Assembly (NCBI GenBank): GCA_020629375.1
Contig: JAHDDK010000037.1
Location: forward strand, 1 to 36,871
DNA: 36,871 nt
Direction of reading: 5' to 3'
Source of the DNA: Acidimicrobiales bacterium
Lineage (GTDB): Bacteria; Actinomycetota; Acidimicrobiia; Acidimicrobiales; SHLQ01
The notes under the pieces are model-generated. The model had not been told where the DNA came from. It worked only from the letters and a program-made list of their open reading frames with translations, and searched no databases. Below, one piece after another: positions 1 to 7,924 of the stretch (its first letter is position 1; the number at the start of each line of letters is the position of its first letter). The position numbers and the translations under genes were made by a program.

Positions 1-1
1 G

Positions 2-31
2 ATCGACACCATCGACGCCGACGACGCTTGA
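2..31 (+). CDS. C-terminal end of an upstream gene (partial)
   Basis: The first bases read as an open frame ending IDTIDADDA and a TGA stop at 29-31. Nothing more of the gene is inside the window, so its product cannot be named. The acidic, hydrophilic tail is typical of high-GC actinobacterial proteins. The hairpin that follows at 62-96 would fit the end of this transcript. The call rests only on the open frame and this position. Confidence 0.35.
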   Translation: MDTIDADDA

Positions 32-61
32 TGCCCACCCACCTTGACCTCGCCAGGACGC

Positions 62-96
62 TGGTTGGCTGCATCGACGATGCGACATGCCAACCA
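62..96 (+). terminator. Stem-loop after the partial gene, possible terminator
   Basis: TGGTTGGC at 62-69 pairs perfectly with GCCAACCA at 89-96. Inside it, GCAT at 71-74 pairs with ATGC at 80-83. The hairpin lies 30 bases after the stop at 31 and ends about 140 bases before the next start at 235. There is no following T run, which is common for actinobacterial terminators, so it could also be a leader structure for the downstream gene. Confidence 0.4.
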
Positions 97-234
97 CAAG
101 ACTCGTTGCTCGATCTGTCGGAGCGTTTCGAGTGTGGGACGAGCACGATCCATACCCGCAGTCTTGTCGGCCGTTCCACTGCGCGCACGACCCTGGGGTT
201 CGGCTGACCTTGACCGAAAAGGCGCCGCCGCCGA

Positions 235-1518
235 TTGAAACCGGTGCAAGATCGCGACGACTTTCGACGGACGTGGCTCGACAAGTTCTTCGCCAACTCC
301 GATGAGTGGGTGACGGTCATTGAACCATCGGGCAGAATCGCATGGACGAGCCCTTCCCTGGCGATGGCAATGGGGTACACCGCCGATGAACTCAACGGGC
401 GTTCCGCCTTCGACTTGCTCCATCCCTCAGACGTCGACCGGCTCGCGCTCAACCTCGATCGCCGCTTCGGTCTGGATGGAGACGACCAAGGGACACAGGT
501 CCGGCTCCTGACCAGCGAAGGAGCGGAGATTGACGCACTGTTGACCGCACGGGTCCTGAACGAGCACGACAACCAACCGGTCCTGGCGGTCCGGATTCAT
601 GAGCAGAACTCAAGTTCGCGCGTGACACACGAGCTGCGCGCGCGGCTGCTCGTTGACGACGTTATCCGCGAAGCCCGCCGTCGGCTTCGGAACGCCGATC
701 GTGACGAATGGTGGTCCGAAGTGGCACCGCAACTCATCGACCAGGCGGCGCGCCTCGTCGGTGCCGATTGCGCGTGGTTCATGCTCCAGGACCCGCATCA
801 CCCAGACGGGGTCCGCCGAATTGACTGGGTCGCAGAAGGAACGGCGCTGAGCGACAGCGCTGTCTTCACCGAGCTCGGCCATGCAGAGAACGCTTTCGAG
901 CCAATCTGGATCGATGCCAGTCATCCACCATCGCCGGCAACAGCCCCGTTCATCGAGAAGCTCGGCTGCCGAGGAGCACTCCTCGTTCCAATCGGCACCG
1001 AGGCACACCATCGCGGCGTTCTTGGCGTGGCGGTCAGCCGCAACGATGTGTCGTGGTCGGCCAACGACATCCACCTGCTCCAGAGCATCGCCGACCTTGT
1101 CGATGACGCAACCACGCTCAACCTCTGGCGAGACCGGTTCGAACTTGCCTTCAATCATGCTCCGCTAGGCGTGACCTTGCTGCGGTTCGGCGCGAATGGG
1201 TGCGTGCTCGACGTGAACGAGAAACATCGTGAGCTCACCGGGCTACCCGACGATTTGGTAATCGGATCTCCTGTCGAGGCCATCGACCCGCTCATCGTTC
1301 GCGGTCGTGACTGGCGCGAAAAGCTCGAATCCGACGGCTACGCCGAGTTTGAAACGTGTTTCCCGACACCGGCAGCTGAGGGACGAACGCTTCGGTGTCA
1401 CGTCGCCGCCCAACGCATCGACGGCGAGCTCCGCTTGGGAGTCGTGCACACAGAAGATGTCACCGAACGGCTGCACCTGGCCGAGCAGCTCGAGTTCGCA
1501 GCGAGTCACGATCGTTGA
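235..1518 (+). CDS. PAS-GAF-PAS sensor half of a split GGDEF-EAL protein
   Basis: Cytoplasmic sensory region of a cyclic-di-GMP turnover protein. A PAS domain covers about residues 15-120 (WVTVIEPSGRIAWTSPS), a GAF-like domain about 140-290 (a GALLVPI core and GVLGVAV strand), and a second PAS about 300-420 (RFELAFNHAPLGVTLL). No signal peptide or membrane segment is visible. The frame stops at TGA 1516-1518, directly after AASHDR, which is the usual linker entering a GGDEF domain; the rest continues in the -1 frame from 1515. TTG at 235 is the only start in the frame after the in-frame stop at 211; GTG at 244 is an alternative. Read together, the two halves make one conventional protein of roughly 850 residues. 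The break could be a true mutation, a sequencing error, or a TTGA-coupled gene split. Confidence 0.75.
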   Translation: MKPVQDRDDFRRTWLDKFFANSDEWVTVIEPSGRIAWTSPSLAMAMGYTADELNGRSAFDLLHPSDVDRLALNLDRRFGLDGDDQGTQVRLLTSEGAEIDALLTARVLNEHDNQPVLAVRIHEQNSSSRVTHELRARLLVDDVIREARRRLRNADRDEWWSEVAPQLIDQAARLVGADCAWFMLQDPHHPDGVRRIDWVAEGTALSDSAVFTELGHAENAFEPIWIDASHPPSPATAPFIEKLGCRGALLVPIGTEAHHRGVLGVAVSRNDVSWSANDIHLLQSIADLVDDATTLNLWRDRFELAFNHAPLGVTLLRFGANGCVLDVNEKHRELTGLPDDLVIGSPVEAIDPLIVRGRDWREKLESDGYAEFETCFPTPAAEGRTLRCHVAAQRIDGELRLGVVHTEDVTERLHLAEQLEFAASHDR

Positions 1519-2780
1519 CTGGGGTGAGCAACCGATCCTCACTCATCGACATGTTGCACTCCACTCTCGGTCGAATCACGGAGCTGACGGTGATGTTCAT
1601 CGACCTCGACGGATTCAAAGAGGTCAACGACGCGTACGGCCACGCCGCCGGGGACCGTGTGCTCACGACCATCGCTGACCGGCTACGGACGCTCCTGCGC
1701 GAAGGTGACCTCGTGGGGCGAGTGGGCGGCGACGAGTTCGTGATCGTGTCGACGCAGATCTCCGATGCCGCTGCAGTCGCTGCGGTCGCCGACCGGATGG
1801 TCGGTGCGGTCGCACAGCCGATCGACATCGGGCATGCATCAATCGATCAAACCGTGTCGATCGGCGTTGCCACCGCTGAAACCTCCGTCACCGCAGAGGC
1901 GCTGCTGGCCCGAGCCGACTTCGCCATGTACGAGGCGAAACAGGCGGGCCGGAATCGCTGGGCGGTCTACGACGACAACACACGCCAACGCGTGGAAAGC
2001 AACCGTCAACTCATCGCCGACCTCCGGTCTGGTCTCGGAACTGGGCAGTTCGAAATCTGGCTTCAGCCCGAATTGCGCCTCGCCGACGATGCTCTGGTTG
2101 GATTCGAGGCACTGGCTCGTTGGCACCACCCGACCCGAGGCCTCGTCCCCGCAGCGGAGTTCATCGAGGCAGCAGAGTCGAGCGGACTCATTGTCGAACT
2201 CGGCAACGAGCTCGTCCGCACAGCGTTTGGCCAGATGGCCCTCATCGTCGACGCAATCGGCCGAGGGCCTCGATTGCGCATCAATTTGTCACGGCGACAA
2301 CTCCTGTCGGACTCGATCCTCGATCTGATCAGTGACGAACTCGATCGCTCCGCGCTCGCACCCGAAGACCTCTGTTGTGAGATCACCGAAACCGCATTGA
2401 TTGATGACCCCGATGGACTCGTTCAACGCCTCGAGCGTTTGCGCGACCTCGGAGTCGAATTGGCCATTGACGACTTCGGGACGGGCTACTCATCGCTGAC
2501 CCACCTCCATGTTTTCCCGGTCGGCGTTCTGAAGATCGACCGCTCATTCGTCGCCGGGCTCGGAACAGATCACGAGGCGACGATGATCGTTCGCTCCGTA
2601 CTCGGTCTTGCCAAATCACTCGACCTCGAGGTCGTTGCCGAAGGCGTCGAGACCGAAGCCCAACGGCAAATGTTGCTCGACCTCGGTTGCGATTCGGCGC
2701 AGGGCTACTTGTTCGCCAAACCCATGCCGCTGGCGGAGGCCCTCACCTACATCTCGTCGGGTGTGGTTCAGGCGTCCTGA
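1515..2780 (+). CDS. GGDEF-EAL half, diguanylate cyclase/phosphodiesterase (frame-shifted)
   Basis: Makes and/or degrades cyclic-di-GMP. The frame begins LTGVSNRSSLIDML, the normal start of a GGDEF domain after a ...SHD linker. The GGDEF domain carries FIDLDGFKEVND and an intact GRVGGDEF (about 1717-1740). The EAL domain carries FEALARW, EITETAL, DDFGTGYSS, LKIDRSF, EGVET and QGYLFAKP, all the metal- and substrate-binding motifs of an active phosphodiesterase. The frame stays open upstream to before 1395, but only 1515 onward matches the family. TTG at 1515 overlaps the TGA stop of the first half (TTGA), so reinitiation is possible, although no convincing Shine-Dalgarno precedes it. The stop at 2780 faces the nnrE stop at 2788. 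Both catalytic domains look intact, which argues against long-term decay. Confidence 0.8.
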   Translation: MTGVSNRSSLIDMLHSTLGRITELTVMFIDLDGFKEVNDAYGHAAGDRVLTTIADRLRTLLREGDLVGRVGGDEFVIVSTQISDAAAVAAVADRMVGAVAQPIDIGHASIDQTVSIGVATAETSVTAEALLARADFAMYEAKQAGRNRWAVYDDNTRQRVESNRQLIADLRSGLGTGQFEIWLQPELRLADDALVGFEALARWHHPTRGLVPAAEFIEAAESSGLIVELGNELVRTAFGQMALIVDAIGRGPRLRINLSRRQLLSDSILDLISDELDRSALAPEDLCCEITETALIDDPDGLVQRLERLRDLGVELAIDDFGTGYSSLTHLHVFPVGVLKIDRSFVAGLGTDHEATMIVRSVLGLAKSLDLEVVAEGVETEAQRQMLLDLGCDSAQGYLFAKPMPLAEALTYISSGVVQAS

Positions 2781-2787
2781 GCGTCGG

Positions 2788-3489
2788 TCATGACGGGGCA
2801 CGTTCGACTCGCGCGATTCCCGACACTCCGAAGCGAGGTGCACGACCGAAGCGTTCGATCGCCGAGCGGGGCACGGAGATGTCGGCGACGAACAAGTCTC
2901 CGACTGCGCCGTGGCGACGTAGACCCACCTTCGGAGCGGCAAGCGTGATCGTGGCGTCGGCGTCGACGAAAGCCCCAGGCGTCCTGCCCGTTGTCGCATC
3001 GAGGCCACTCGGCACGTCGAGCGAGATCACCTGCGATGCGGTCGCTGCGACGGCCATCAACTGTGCAGCCCGGCCGTGTGGCGCTCCCCGCAACGAGTAG
3101 CCGACGACCGCGTCGACGAACACGTCAATTCGCTCAGGCGGCTCGTCGGCAATGGAGACCCCCATGCGTCGAAGAATGTCCCGCTGATGCGCCGCGGTTG
3201 TCGAAAGCCGATCGGGGCGGGTCGTCACGACGGTCACGTCGCGGCCCGCGTTGTGCAGGTGACGTGCGGCGACGAGCCCGCCGCCTCCGTTTCCTCCCGA
3301 ACCTGCAGCCACCGTGACCGGACCAGAGGGGGCGATTCGCTGTACGAATTCGGCAAGCCTGCGCCCCGCGTTCTCCATCATCTGCACGAGCGAGATTCCG
3401 AGATCCTCGATCATCACGCGATCCACCTCGATCATCTCCGTCGTGGTGAGCCACGCGACCTCGTCTGCCGAGAGGCTCGGAACAGTCAT
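2788..3489 (-). CDS. nnrE: NAD(P)H-hydrate epimerase, stand-alone YjeF N-domain
   Basis: Predicted to interconvert the R and S forms of damaged hydrated NAD(P)H so that a dehydratase can repair it. The protein has 233 residues and only the YjeF_N (Rossmann-like) domain; the ADP/ATP-dependent dehydratase domain of bifunctional Nnr is absent here. Visible motifs are QMMENAGRRLAEF, VDAVVGYSLRG (conserved catalytic-region Asp), and SLDVPSGLDATTG followed by APKVGL. The phosphate loop reads GSGGNGGGGLVAARHL instead of the usual GNNGGDG, so a normally conserved Asp is Gly. Start ATG 3489 gives MTVPSLSADE, close to family N termini; longer in-frame starts add an Arg-rich stretch. This ATG overlaps the stop of the upstream gene (ATGA), so translation is probably coupled. 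Confidence 0.85.
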   Translation of the reverse strand: MTVPSLSADEVAWLTTTEMIEVDRVMIEDLGISLVQMMENAGRRLAEFVQRIAPSGPVTVAAGSGGNGGGGLVAARHLHNAGRDVTVVTTRPDRLSTTAAHQRDILRRMGVSIADEPPERIDVFVDAVVGYSLRGAPHGRAAQLMAVAATASQVISLDVPSGLDATTGRTPGAFVDADATITLAAPKVGLRRHGAVGDLFVADISVPRSAIERFGRAPRFGVSGIARVERAPS

Positions 3490-4550
3490 GGCCACAGATC
3501 GCCGACGGTGAAACCCGAAGGGAACGGGTCGGTGGGATCGAGCGTCCACTCGGACGTTCCGGTGATCCAGCCTTGCCCTCCGACTTCGGGAACGACCGCA
3601 GGGATCCCGGCAACAGTGGTCTCCTCGACGATGCGACCGTGAAACACGGTTCCGAGGGGCCCCTCATGCACGAAGGTGTCACCCACACCGAGTTCGCCGC
3701 GAGCATGGAGTACGGCCATCGCTGCCGACGTTCCCGTTCCACACGGGCAACGATCGAGCGCGCCGGTCCACGTGTCTGGTCGCTCCCAATCGAGCACTCC
3801 GGTGGCGACGGTGACGGCATTGCGTCTGGTGGAATCAGCCCCCGCCGGTGCGCCCGCCAGCTGCCCGATCGTGGGACCCGTGAGCGACGGGTCCTCGGGG
3901 TGTTCGACGGGATGCTGCTCGCGTGTCGCCACACGGATCTGTTCGGTCACCCGCGCGATCTCTGCTCCGTTTGCTGCATCGAGGGACACCCCGAGGCGGT
4001 CGGCGTCGGCGATCGCGTAGAACATGCCACCCCAGGCAAGATCGACGGGCACGACACCCAAACCCGGCACGTCGACCGGTACATCGAGTGCCATGACGAA
4101 CGACGGCACGTTCCGAAACGTCACGCGGGTGACCTTTCCCTGGGCACATTCCGCAGTCACATCGATCAGTCCGGCCGGGGCCTCGAGCGTCAGTGTTGTC
4201 ACGGGTTCGACCATGTCGACGATCCCCGTCTCGAGCATCGCCGTGACGACGCAGATCGTGTTACTTCCCGACATCGGCGGGTACTCGGTCTGTTCCATCA
4301 CGATGAACCCGCCGTCGGCGGCGGGGTCGTCGGATGGCACGAGCAGGTTGGCGCACAGCCCCGGGTAGCCGCGAGGTTCGCGCAACATCGCCAGCCGGAG
4401 ATCGTCGTGGTGCTGTTCGAACCATCGCATCTTCTCGAGCATCGTCCCCGGCGGGAACTCGGGCAGCCCCGCCGTGATCACCCTGCCGGGCTCGCCCTCC
4501 GCATGGACTTCGATCGCGCGTAGGCGCCAATCCGACTGTCTGCCGGTCAC
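3486..4550 (-). CDS. Proline racemase family: hydroxyproline epimerase or trans-3-hydroxyproline dehydratase
   Basis: Cofactor-independent racemase/epimerase/dehydratase acting on proline or hydroxyproline, cytoplasmic. The 354 residues match the family length. The first active-site motif reads EYPPMSGSNTIC, with Ser94 where proline racemases have Cys (MCGHG type). The second reads CPCGTGTSAAMA and keeps its Cys. A Ser/Cys pair is known from a subgroup containing 4-hydroxyproline 2-epimerases and trans-3-hydroxy-L-proline dehydratases, so simple proline racemase activity is less likely. The N terminus RAIEVHAEGEPGRVI is typical. GTG 4550 starts one base after the mscS stop, and the gene ends in an ATGA overlap with nnrE. 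No hydroxyproline transporter or oxidase lies in the window, so the substrate cannot be fixed from context. Confidence 0.85.
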   Translation of the reverse strand: MTGRQSDWRLRAIEVHAEGEPGRVITAGLPEFPPGTMLEKMRWFEQHHDDLRLAMLREPRGYPGLCANLLVPSDDPAADGGFIVMEQTEYPPMSGSNTICVVTAMLETGIVDMVEPVTTLTLEAPAGLIDVTAECAQGKVTRVTFRNVPSFVMALDVPVDVPGLGVVPVDLAWGGMFYAIADADRLGVSLDAANGAEIARVTEQIRVATREQHPVEHPEDPSLTGPTIGQLAGAPAGADSTRRNAVTVATGVLDWERPDTWTGALDRCPCGTGTSAAMAVLHARGELGVGDTFVHEGPLGTVFHGRIVEETTVAGIPAVVPEVGGQGWITGTSEWTLDPTDPFPSGFTVGDLWP

Positions 4551-4551
4551 G

Positions 4552-5628
4552 TCAGGACTCTTCGAGCTGGTGCGTCTGGTTCAGCCAGATCGTGCGCTGA
4601 GGGAGTGGAATGACGATGCCCTCCGCATCGAAGGCCTTCTTCAGTTCGGCCCGGACCCACCGACCCGTCGCCCACTGCTCGCTTGGGTCGGTTTTGGCAA
4701 CCGCGCGGATCACCACTGCGTTCGGTCCAAACGACTGCACGCCTTGGACTTCCGGCTCTTCGATGATCGTTGTCGGCCCCGGCTGGGCATGCCAGCACTC
4801 ATCAAGAACCCGCTTGATCACCGTCATCGCGTGTTCGAGGTCCGTGTCGTACGAGACCTCGAGATCGAACACGACACGAGACCAGATCTGTGAATAGTTG
4901 CCAACACGAGCGATCGTCCCGTTCGGAAGTGTCCACAGGACACCTTCGACATCTCGGACCTTTGTCGTCCGAAGCGCCACCTCTTCGACCACACCGGTGG
5001 CCTCGCCGGCATCGATGACATCCCCCACGCCGTACTGGTCCTCGATGATCACAAAGGCTCCCGCGAGCACGTCTCGTACCAGCGACTGCGCGCCAAAGCC
5101 GACGGCGATGCCGACGATGCCCGCACTGGCGATGAGCGGGCCGAGCGACACACCGAGCTCGCCGAGGATCATCACGATGGCGGTTCCCCACACAATGAGG
5201 CCCACCAAACTGCGCATCATCGCTCCGAGCGTGATCGCCCGCCGCTTGGCGCGCGTCTCTCGCTCGCTCCGGAGCCGCAGGCGCTCGACGGTGCGCAGCA
5301 CGGGGTTGTCGACTTCGGCATTGTCCGCCTCGCCCAGCAGGTCGGGTCCGCTGCGCTCGGCGACTTCTTCAGCAAACCGGGTCACGGCCCGGCGAAGGAC
5401 ACGATTGACGAACCACGCCAACACGACGATCAGCATGATCCGAAGCGGCCGATCCACGACCCAATCGCTCAGACGCGCCCAGGTCTCGTCGTCCGTGCGG
5501 TCGAAGACCCATTCGCACAGGAGCCGTGGCTCCTCGCCACACGCCTCGAAGAGATCGCCCTCGCCCGTCTGCACGGCGCCAATGTACGCGGCCGGAGGGC
5601 TCCGACTGCTGACACCCGATGGCTGCAT
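4552..5628 (-). CDS. mscS: Small-conductance mechanosensitive channel, MscS family
   Basis: Heptameric pressure-relief channel of the cytoplasmic membrane. Of 358 residues, an outer N-terminal segment with two Cys (EACGEEPRLLCEWVF) is followed by TM1 about 64-82, TM2 about 130-155 and the pore helix TM3 about 160-190. The pore helix bears the family signature VGIAVGFGAQSLVRDV. The beta domain follows (GDVIDAGEATGVVEEVALRTT, then LPNGTIARVGNYS), and then the C-terminal alpha/beta domain. A charged Arg-rich loop separates TM1 and TM2. ATG 5628 gives a normal-length protein, 28 bases after the DUF2087 stop. The gene sits within a long minus-strand run and is followed after one base by the proline-racemase-family gene. 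Functional linkage between the channel and the metabolic genes is not evident. Confidence 0.9.
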   Translation of the reverse strand: MQPSGVSSRSPPAAYIGAVQTGEGDLFEACGEEPRLLCEWVFDRTDDETWARLSDWVVDRPLRIMLIVVLAWFVNRVLRRAVTRFAEEVAERSGPDLLGEADNAEVDNPVLRTVERLRLRSERETRAKRRAITLGAMMRSLVGLIVWGTAIVMILGELGVSLGPLIASAGIVGIAVGFGAQSLVRDVLAGAFVIIEDQYGVGDVIDAGEATGVVEEVALRTTKVRDVEGVLWTLPNGTIARVGNYSQIWSRVVFDLEVSYDTDLEHAMTVIKRVLDECWHAQPGPTTIIEEPEVQGVQSFGPNAVVIRAVAKTDPSEQWATGRWVRAELKKAFDAEGIVIPLPQRTIWLNQTHQLEES

Positions 5629-5656
5629 CCGGATCGCAACGTCGAGATCTCGACGT

Positions 5657-6205
5657 TCAGAGGTCGACGCGGCCCCCGCTGCGCCAATATGCGCCCTCGC
5701 CCCGATCGAGGAGACCTTCGTCGATCAGATGACGACGGAGGGCGGCGACGTCCGGACTGAACGTCCGCAGGATGTCGTTGATCTCGGGCTCGGAATACCG
5801 GCGACCAACGTCGAACTCGAGCGCAAGCCGTTCGAGGACGACGAGCCGTTTCGCACGAGACGACGGAACCTCGGTCAGGCTCCGTCCTTCGAAGTAGCGA
5901 ACGAGCACGGCCCGCTCGTCATCGGTCATGCCGAAGCCGATCGCGGGATCCATCGGCAACGGATCGTCGGCGAACTCACGCGCCAAACCTCGGAGGGTGC
6001 CTGACGGCAGCACGTAGGTCTCGCCGTCGGCCTCGACGACACCATGTGCGCGGAGGTCCGCCAGCCCGGCGAGGACTGTCGCCGGATCGAGTCCAGTCCG
6101 GGTCGCAAGCTCAGCCGATGTTGCGGGCGCATCGACGAGCGCGCCCGCGAGCTGAAGGCGGTTTGGGTCGAGGAGGGCGCTCAGGATCGAGGTACGTCGA
6201 TCCAC
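5657..6205 (-). CDS. Winged-helix regulator with DUF2087 domain
   Basis: Probable cytoplasmic DNA-binding regulator of 182 residues. The first 70 residues form an ArsR-like helix-turn-helix: LLDPNRLQLAGALVD, then ATSAELATRTGLDPATVLAGLADLR in pieces, and a wing ending in YVLPSG. Residues about 95-175 match DUF2087 (ERAVLVRYF, LTEVPS, KRLVVLERLA, YSEPEINDIL, RRHLIDEGLL). No Cys pair for metal sensing is seen. GTG 6205 has a good ribosome site, AAGGAGATCCC, which lies inside the end of the acyl-CoA dehydrogenase gene. The genes overlap by 25 bases, so translation is probably coupled. It could autoregulate this operon, but no operator can be pointed out. Confidence 0.85.
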   Translation of the reverse strand: MDRRTSILSALLDPNRLQLAGALVDAPATSAELATRTGLDPATVLAGLADLRAHGVVEADGETYVLPSGTLRGLAREFADDPLPMDPAIGFGMTDDERAVLVRYFEGRSLTEVPSSRAKRLVVLERLALEFDVGRRYSEPEINDILRTFSPDVAALRRHLIDEGLLDRGEGAYWRSGGRVDL

Positions 6206-7371
6206 GGGATCTCCTTGTCGACGCGCGGCTCACCAGGCAAGCCGAGCACTTGTTCGCCGAGGATGTTCTTCAGGATCTCCGTCGTGCCGCCTTCGATACT
6301 GTTCGCCCGGGCGCGCAAGAAGGCGTATCGAGGTCCGGCCTCGGTGCCGGACACATCGAGCGTCTCGGGCCGCCGGAAGGTGTAGTCGTAGTCGACCTGG
6401 CCCGACAGGCCGAGCAGGTCGACGGTCGTCGAGTACACGTCTTTGTTGAGCTCCGCGAACATGATCTTCGCCACCGACCCCTCGGGCCCCGGGTTACCGA
6501 CCTTCCGGTTCTGCGACGCCCGGATGTTCGTGAGCCGAAGCGCCTCGGCCTTGGCCCACAACTTGGTGATCTCGTCGCGCCGGACAGCCGTGCGCTCGTG
6601 TTCGGGCAGCTTGGTCCAGGTGGCCACCAACTCACCGATCGATCCGCCGCCTCGCTTCGGCGTGCCGCCCCCGATCGACACCCGTTCGTTCATCAGCGTG
6701 GTCAGCGATGCACGCCATCCCTCGCCGACGGCACCGATGCGATTGGCATCCGGAACTCGGACATCGGTGAGGTACACCTCGTTGAACTCGGCTTCGCCGG
6801 TGATCTGACGGAGGGGCCGAACCTCGACGCCCGGCGAGCGCATGTCGAGGGCGAAGTACGTCATGCCTTTGTGCTTCGGCTGATTCGGGTCGGTCCGCAC
6901 CACGAGCATGCCCCAGTCGGCGAGGTGCGCCAGTGTGTTCCACACTTTCTGTCCGTTGACCACCCATTCGTCACCGTCACGCATGGCCTTTGCGCCAAGC
7001 CCCGCGAAGTCCGATCCGGCACCCGGCTCACTGAAGAGCTGGCACCACTTCTCCTCGCCGGTGAACATCGGCCGCAAGAAGCGCTGCTGCACCTCGTCCG
7101 AACCGTGCGTCAGTACCGTCGGCCCGGCCAACCACTTGAAGAACGTGGTCGGATCCTCGGGCGGCCCTCCAGCGTCGGCCAATCGGCGTTCGACGTGCTT
7201 TTGCAACTTGGGGGCAACACCGAGCCCGCCCGAACCCACCGGGAAGTGCACTGCGGCCAACCCGGCATCGAACCGATGGCCTCTGAACTCGACAGCGGGC
7301 ATCGTCGTCGGATCATGAGACTCGAGTAGCGAGTCGATGGCGGCGTCGACGGAAGCGAGTTCGGTAGTCAT
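6181..7371 (-). CDS. Acyl-CoA dehydrogenase, FadE-like
   Basis: FAD enzyme that introduces the alpha-beta double bond in an acyl-CoA. At 396 residues it is full length. Visible motifs are the FAD/substrate loop QLFSEPGAGSDFAGL (about 110-125), WVVNGQKVWNT, TYFALDM, FNEVYLTDVRVP and a C-terminal IEGGTTEILKNILGEQVLGLP. The Glu of IEGGT is at the position of the MCAD catalytic base. The long C-terminal tail LPGEPRVDKEIPW and the central motif resemble actinobacterial FadE enzymes used for sterol or branched substrates, but no sterol genes accompany it, so the substrate is open. Start ATG 7371 gives MTTELASVD. It lies 34 bases after the upstream small gene and overlaps the DUF2087 regulator, suggesting one transcript. 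Confidence 0.9.
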   Translation of the reverse strand: MTTELASVDAAIDSLLESHDPTTMPAVEFRGHRFDAGLAAVHFPVGSGGLGVAPKLQKHVERRLADAGGPPEDPTTFFKWLAGPTVLTHGSDEVQQRFLRPMFTGEEKWCQLFSEPGAGSDFAGLGAKAMRDGDEWVVNGQKVWNTLAHLADWGMLVVRTDPNQPKHKGMTYFALDMRSPGVEVRPLRQITGEAEFNEVYLTDVRVPDANRIGAVGEGWRASLTTLMNERVSIGGGTPKRGGGSIGELVATWTKLPEHERTAVRRDEITKLWAKAEALRLTNIRASQNRKVGNPGPEGSVAKIMFAELNKDVYSTTVDLLGLSGQVDYDYTFRRPETLDVSGTEAGPRYAFLRARANSIEGGTTEILKNILGEQVLGLPGEPRVDKEIPWIDVPRS

Positions 7372-7405
7372 GGCGCCACGTTAGGCGCGTCTCGGTGCCG
7401 GCGGC

Positions 7406-7807
7406 TCACCGTTTCCGCGTGATGGGCTGCCAACCTGCGGGTTTGGCATTCCCCGAACGCCATGCGCTGGTGTTGGCTGTTCCTGCCAGATCCGTCGACG
7501 CAGGCGAGGTCATGACCTCGGTCTCTCCGGGTTCGGGCAGCACGGTCAGCGTGGGGCTGTCGATGGCGTTGATAACTGCACCAATCGACGCTTGCATCGA
7601 GGCGATCTGCGACGCCAATGCGGTCGACCGTTGACGCGACCGGTCCACTTCGACGAACTCCTCGTCGCTCGGGCCGTCGACGGCGGGGTCGAGCGCGCCT
7701 TCGATGAAGCGGAGTCGCGTGTCGAGCTGGCGAATCTGCTCGGCCATTAGCGGCACCAGCTCGTCAGCTGTGGACTCGAGAGTCGACGCAGCAGCAGTGA
7801 ACGGCAT
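7406..7807 (-). CDS. Unknown protein, 133 residues
   Basis: Not recognised. The first 90 residues look helical (STADELVPLMAEQIRQLDTRLRFIEGAL, in pieces, then RQRSTALASQIASMQASIG) and could form a short coiled coil. The last 40 residues are low in structure and end basic (QPITRKR). No signal peptide, membrane segment or Cys is present. The call is supported by GC-rich third positions, the ribosome site AAAGGACCTCCC before ATG 7807, and a place in the minus-strand run between the UPF0182 gene and the acyl-CoA dehydrogenase. The 117 bases upstream hold no other gene. No function is proposed. Confidence 0.65.
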   Translation of the reverse strand: MPFTAAASTLESTADELVPLMAEQIRQLDTRLRFIEGALDPAVDGPSDEEFVEVDRSRQRSTALASQIASMQASIGAVINAIDSPTLTVLPEPGETEVMTSPASTDLAGTANTSAWRSGNAKPAGWQPITRKR

Positions 7808-7924
7808 GGGAGGTCCTTTGATCGTGCCCGCTCGTGGCCCTCTCCGGCCGAGACGCTACCCCATGCGGTCAGGCGCCGAGTGGACACCAACCAATCGTGG
7901 CGAGTCCGTCGCTCGGCGAACCGC

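Noticed and set aside
1505..1525. Classical slippery -1 programmed frameshift site
   Set aside because: The bases ATCGTTGA do not form the X XXY YYZ heptamer and no strong downstream pseudoknot is obvious. Mutation, sequencing error or reinitiation is more likely.
6046..7329. 427-residue plus-strand frame
   Set aside because: It is antisense to the acyl-CoA dehydrogenase gene, whose motifs are complete.
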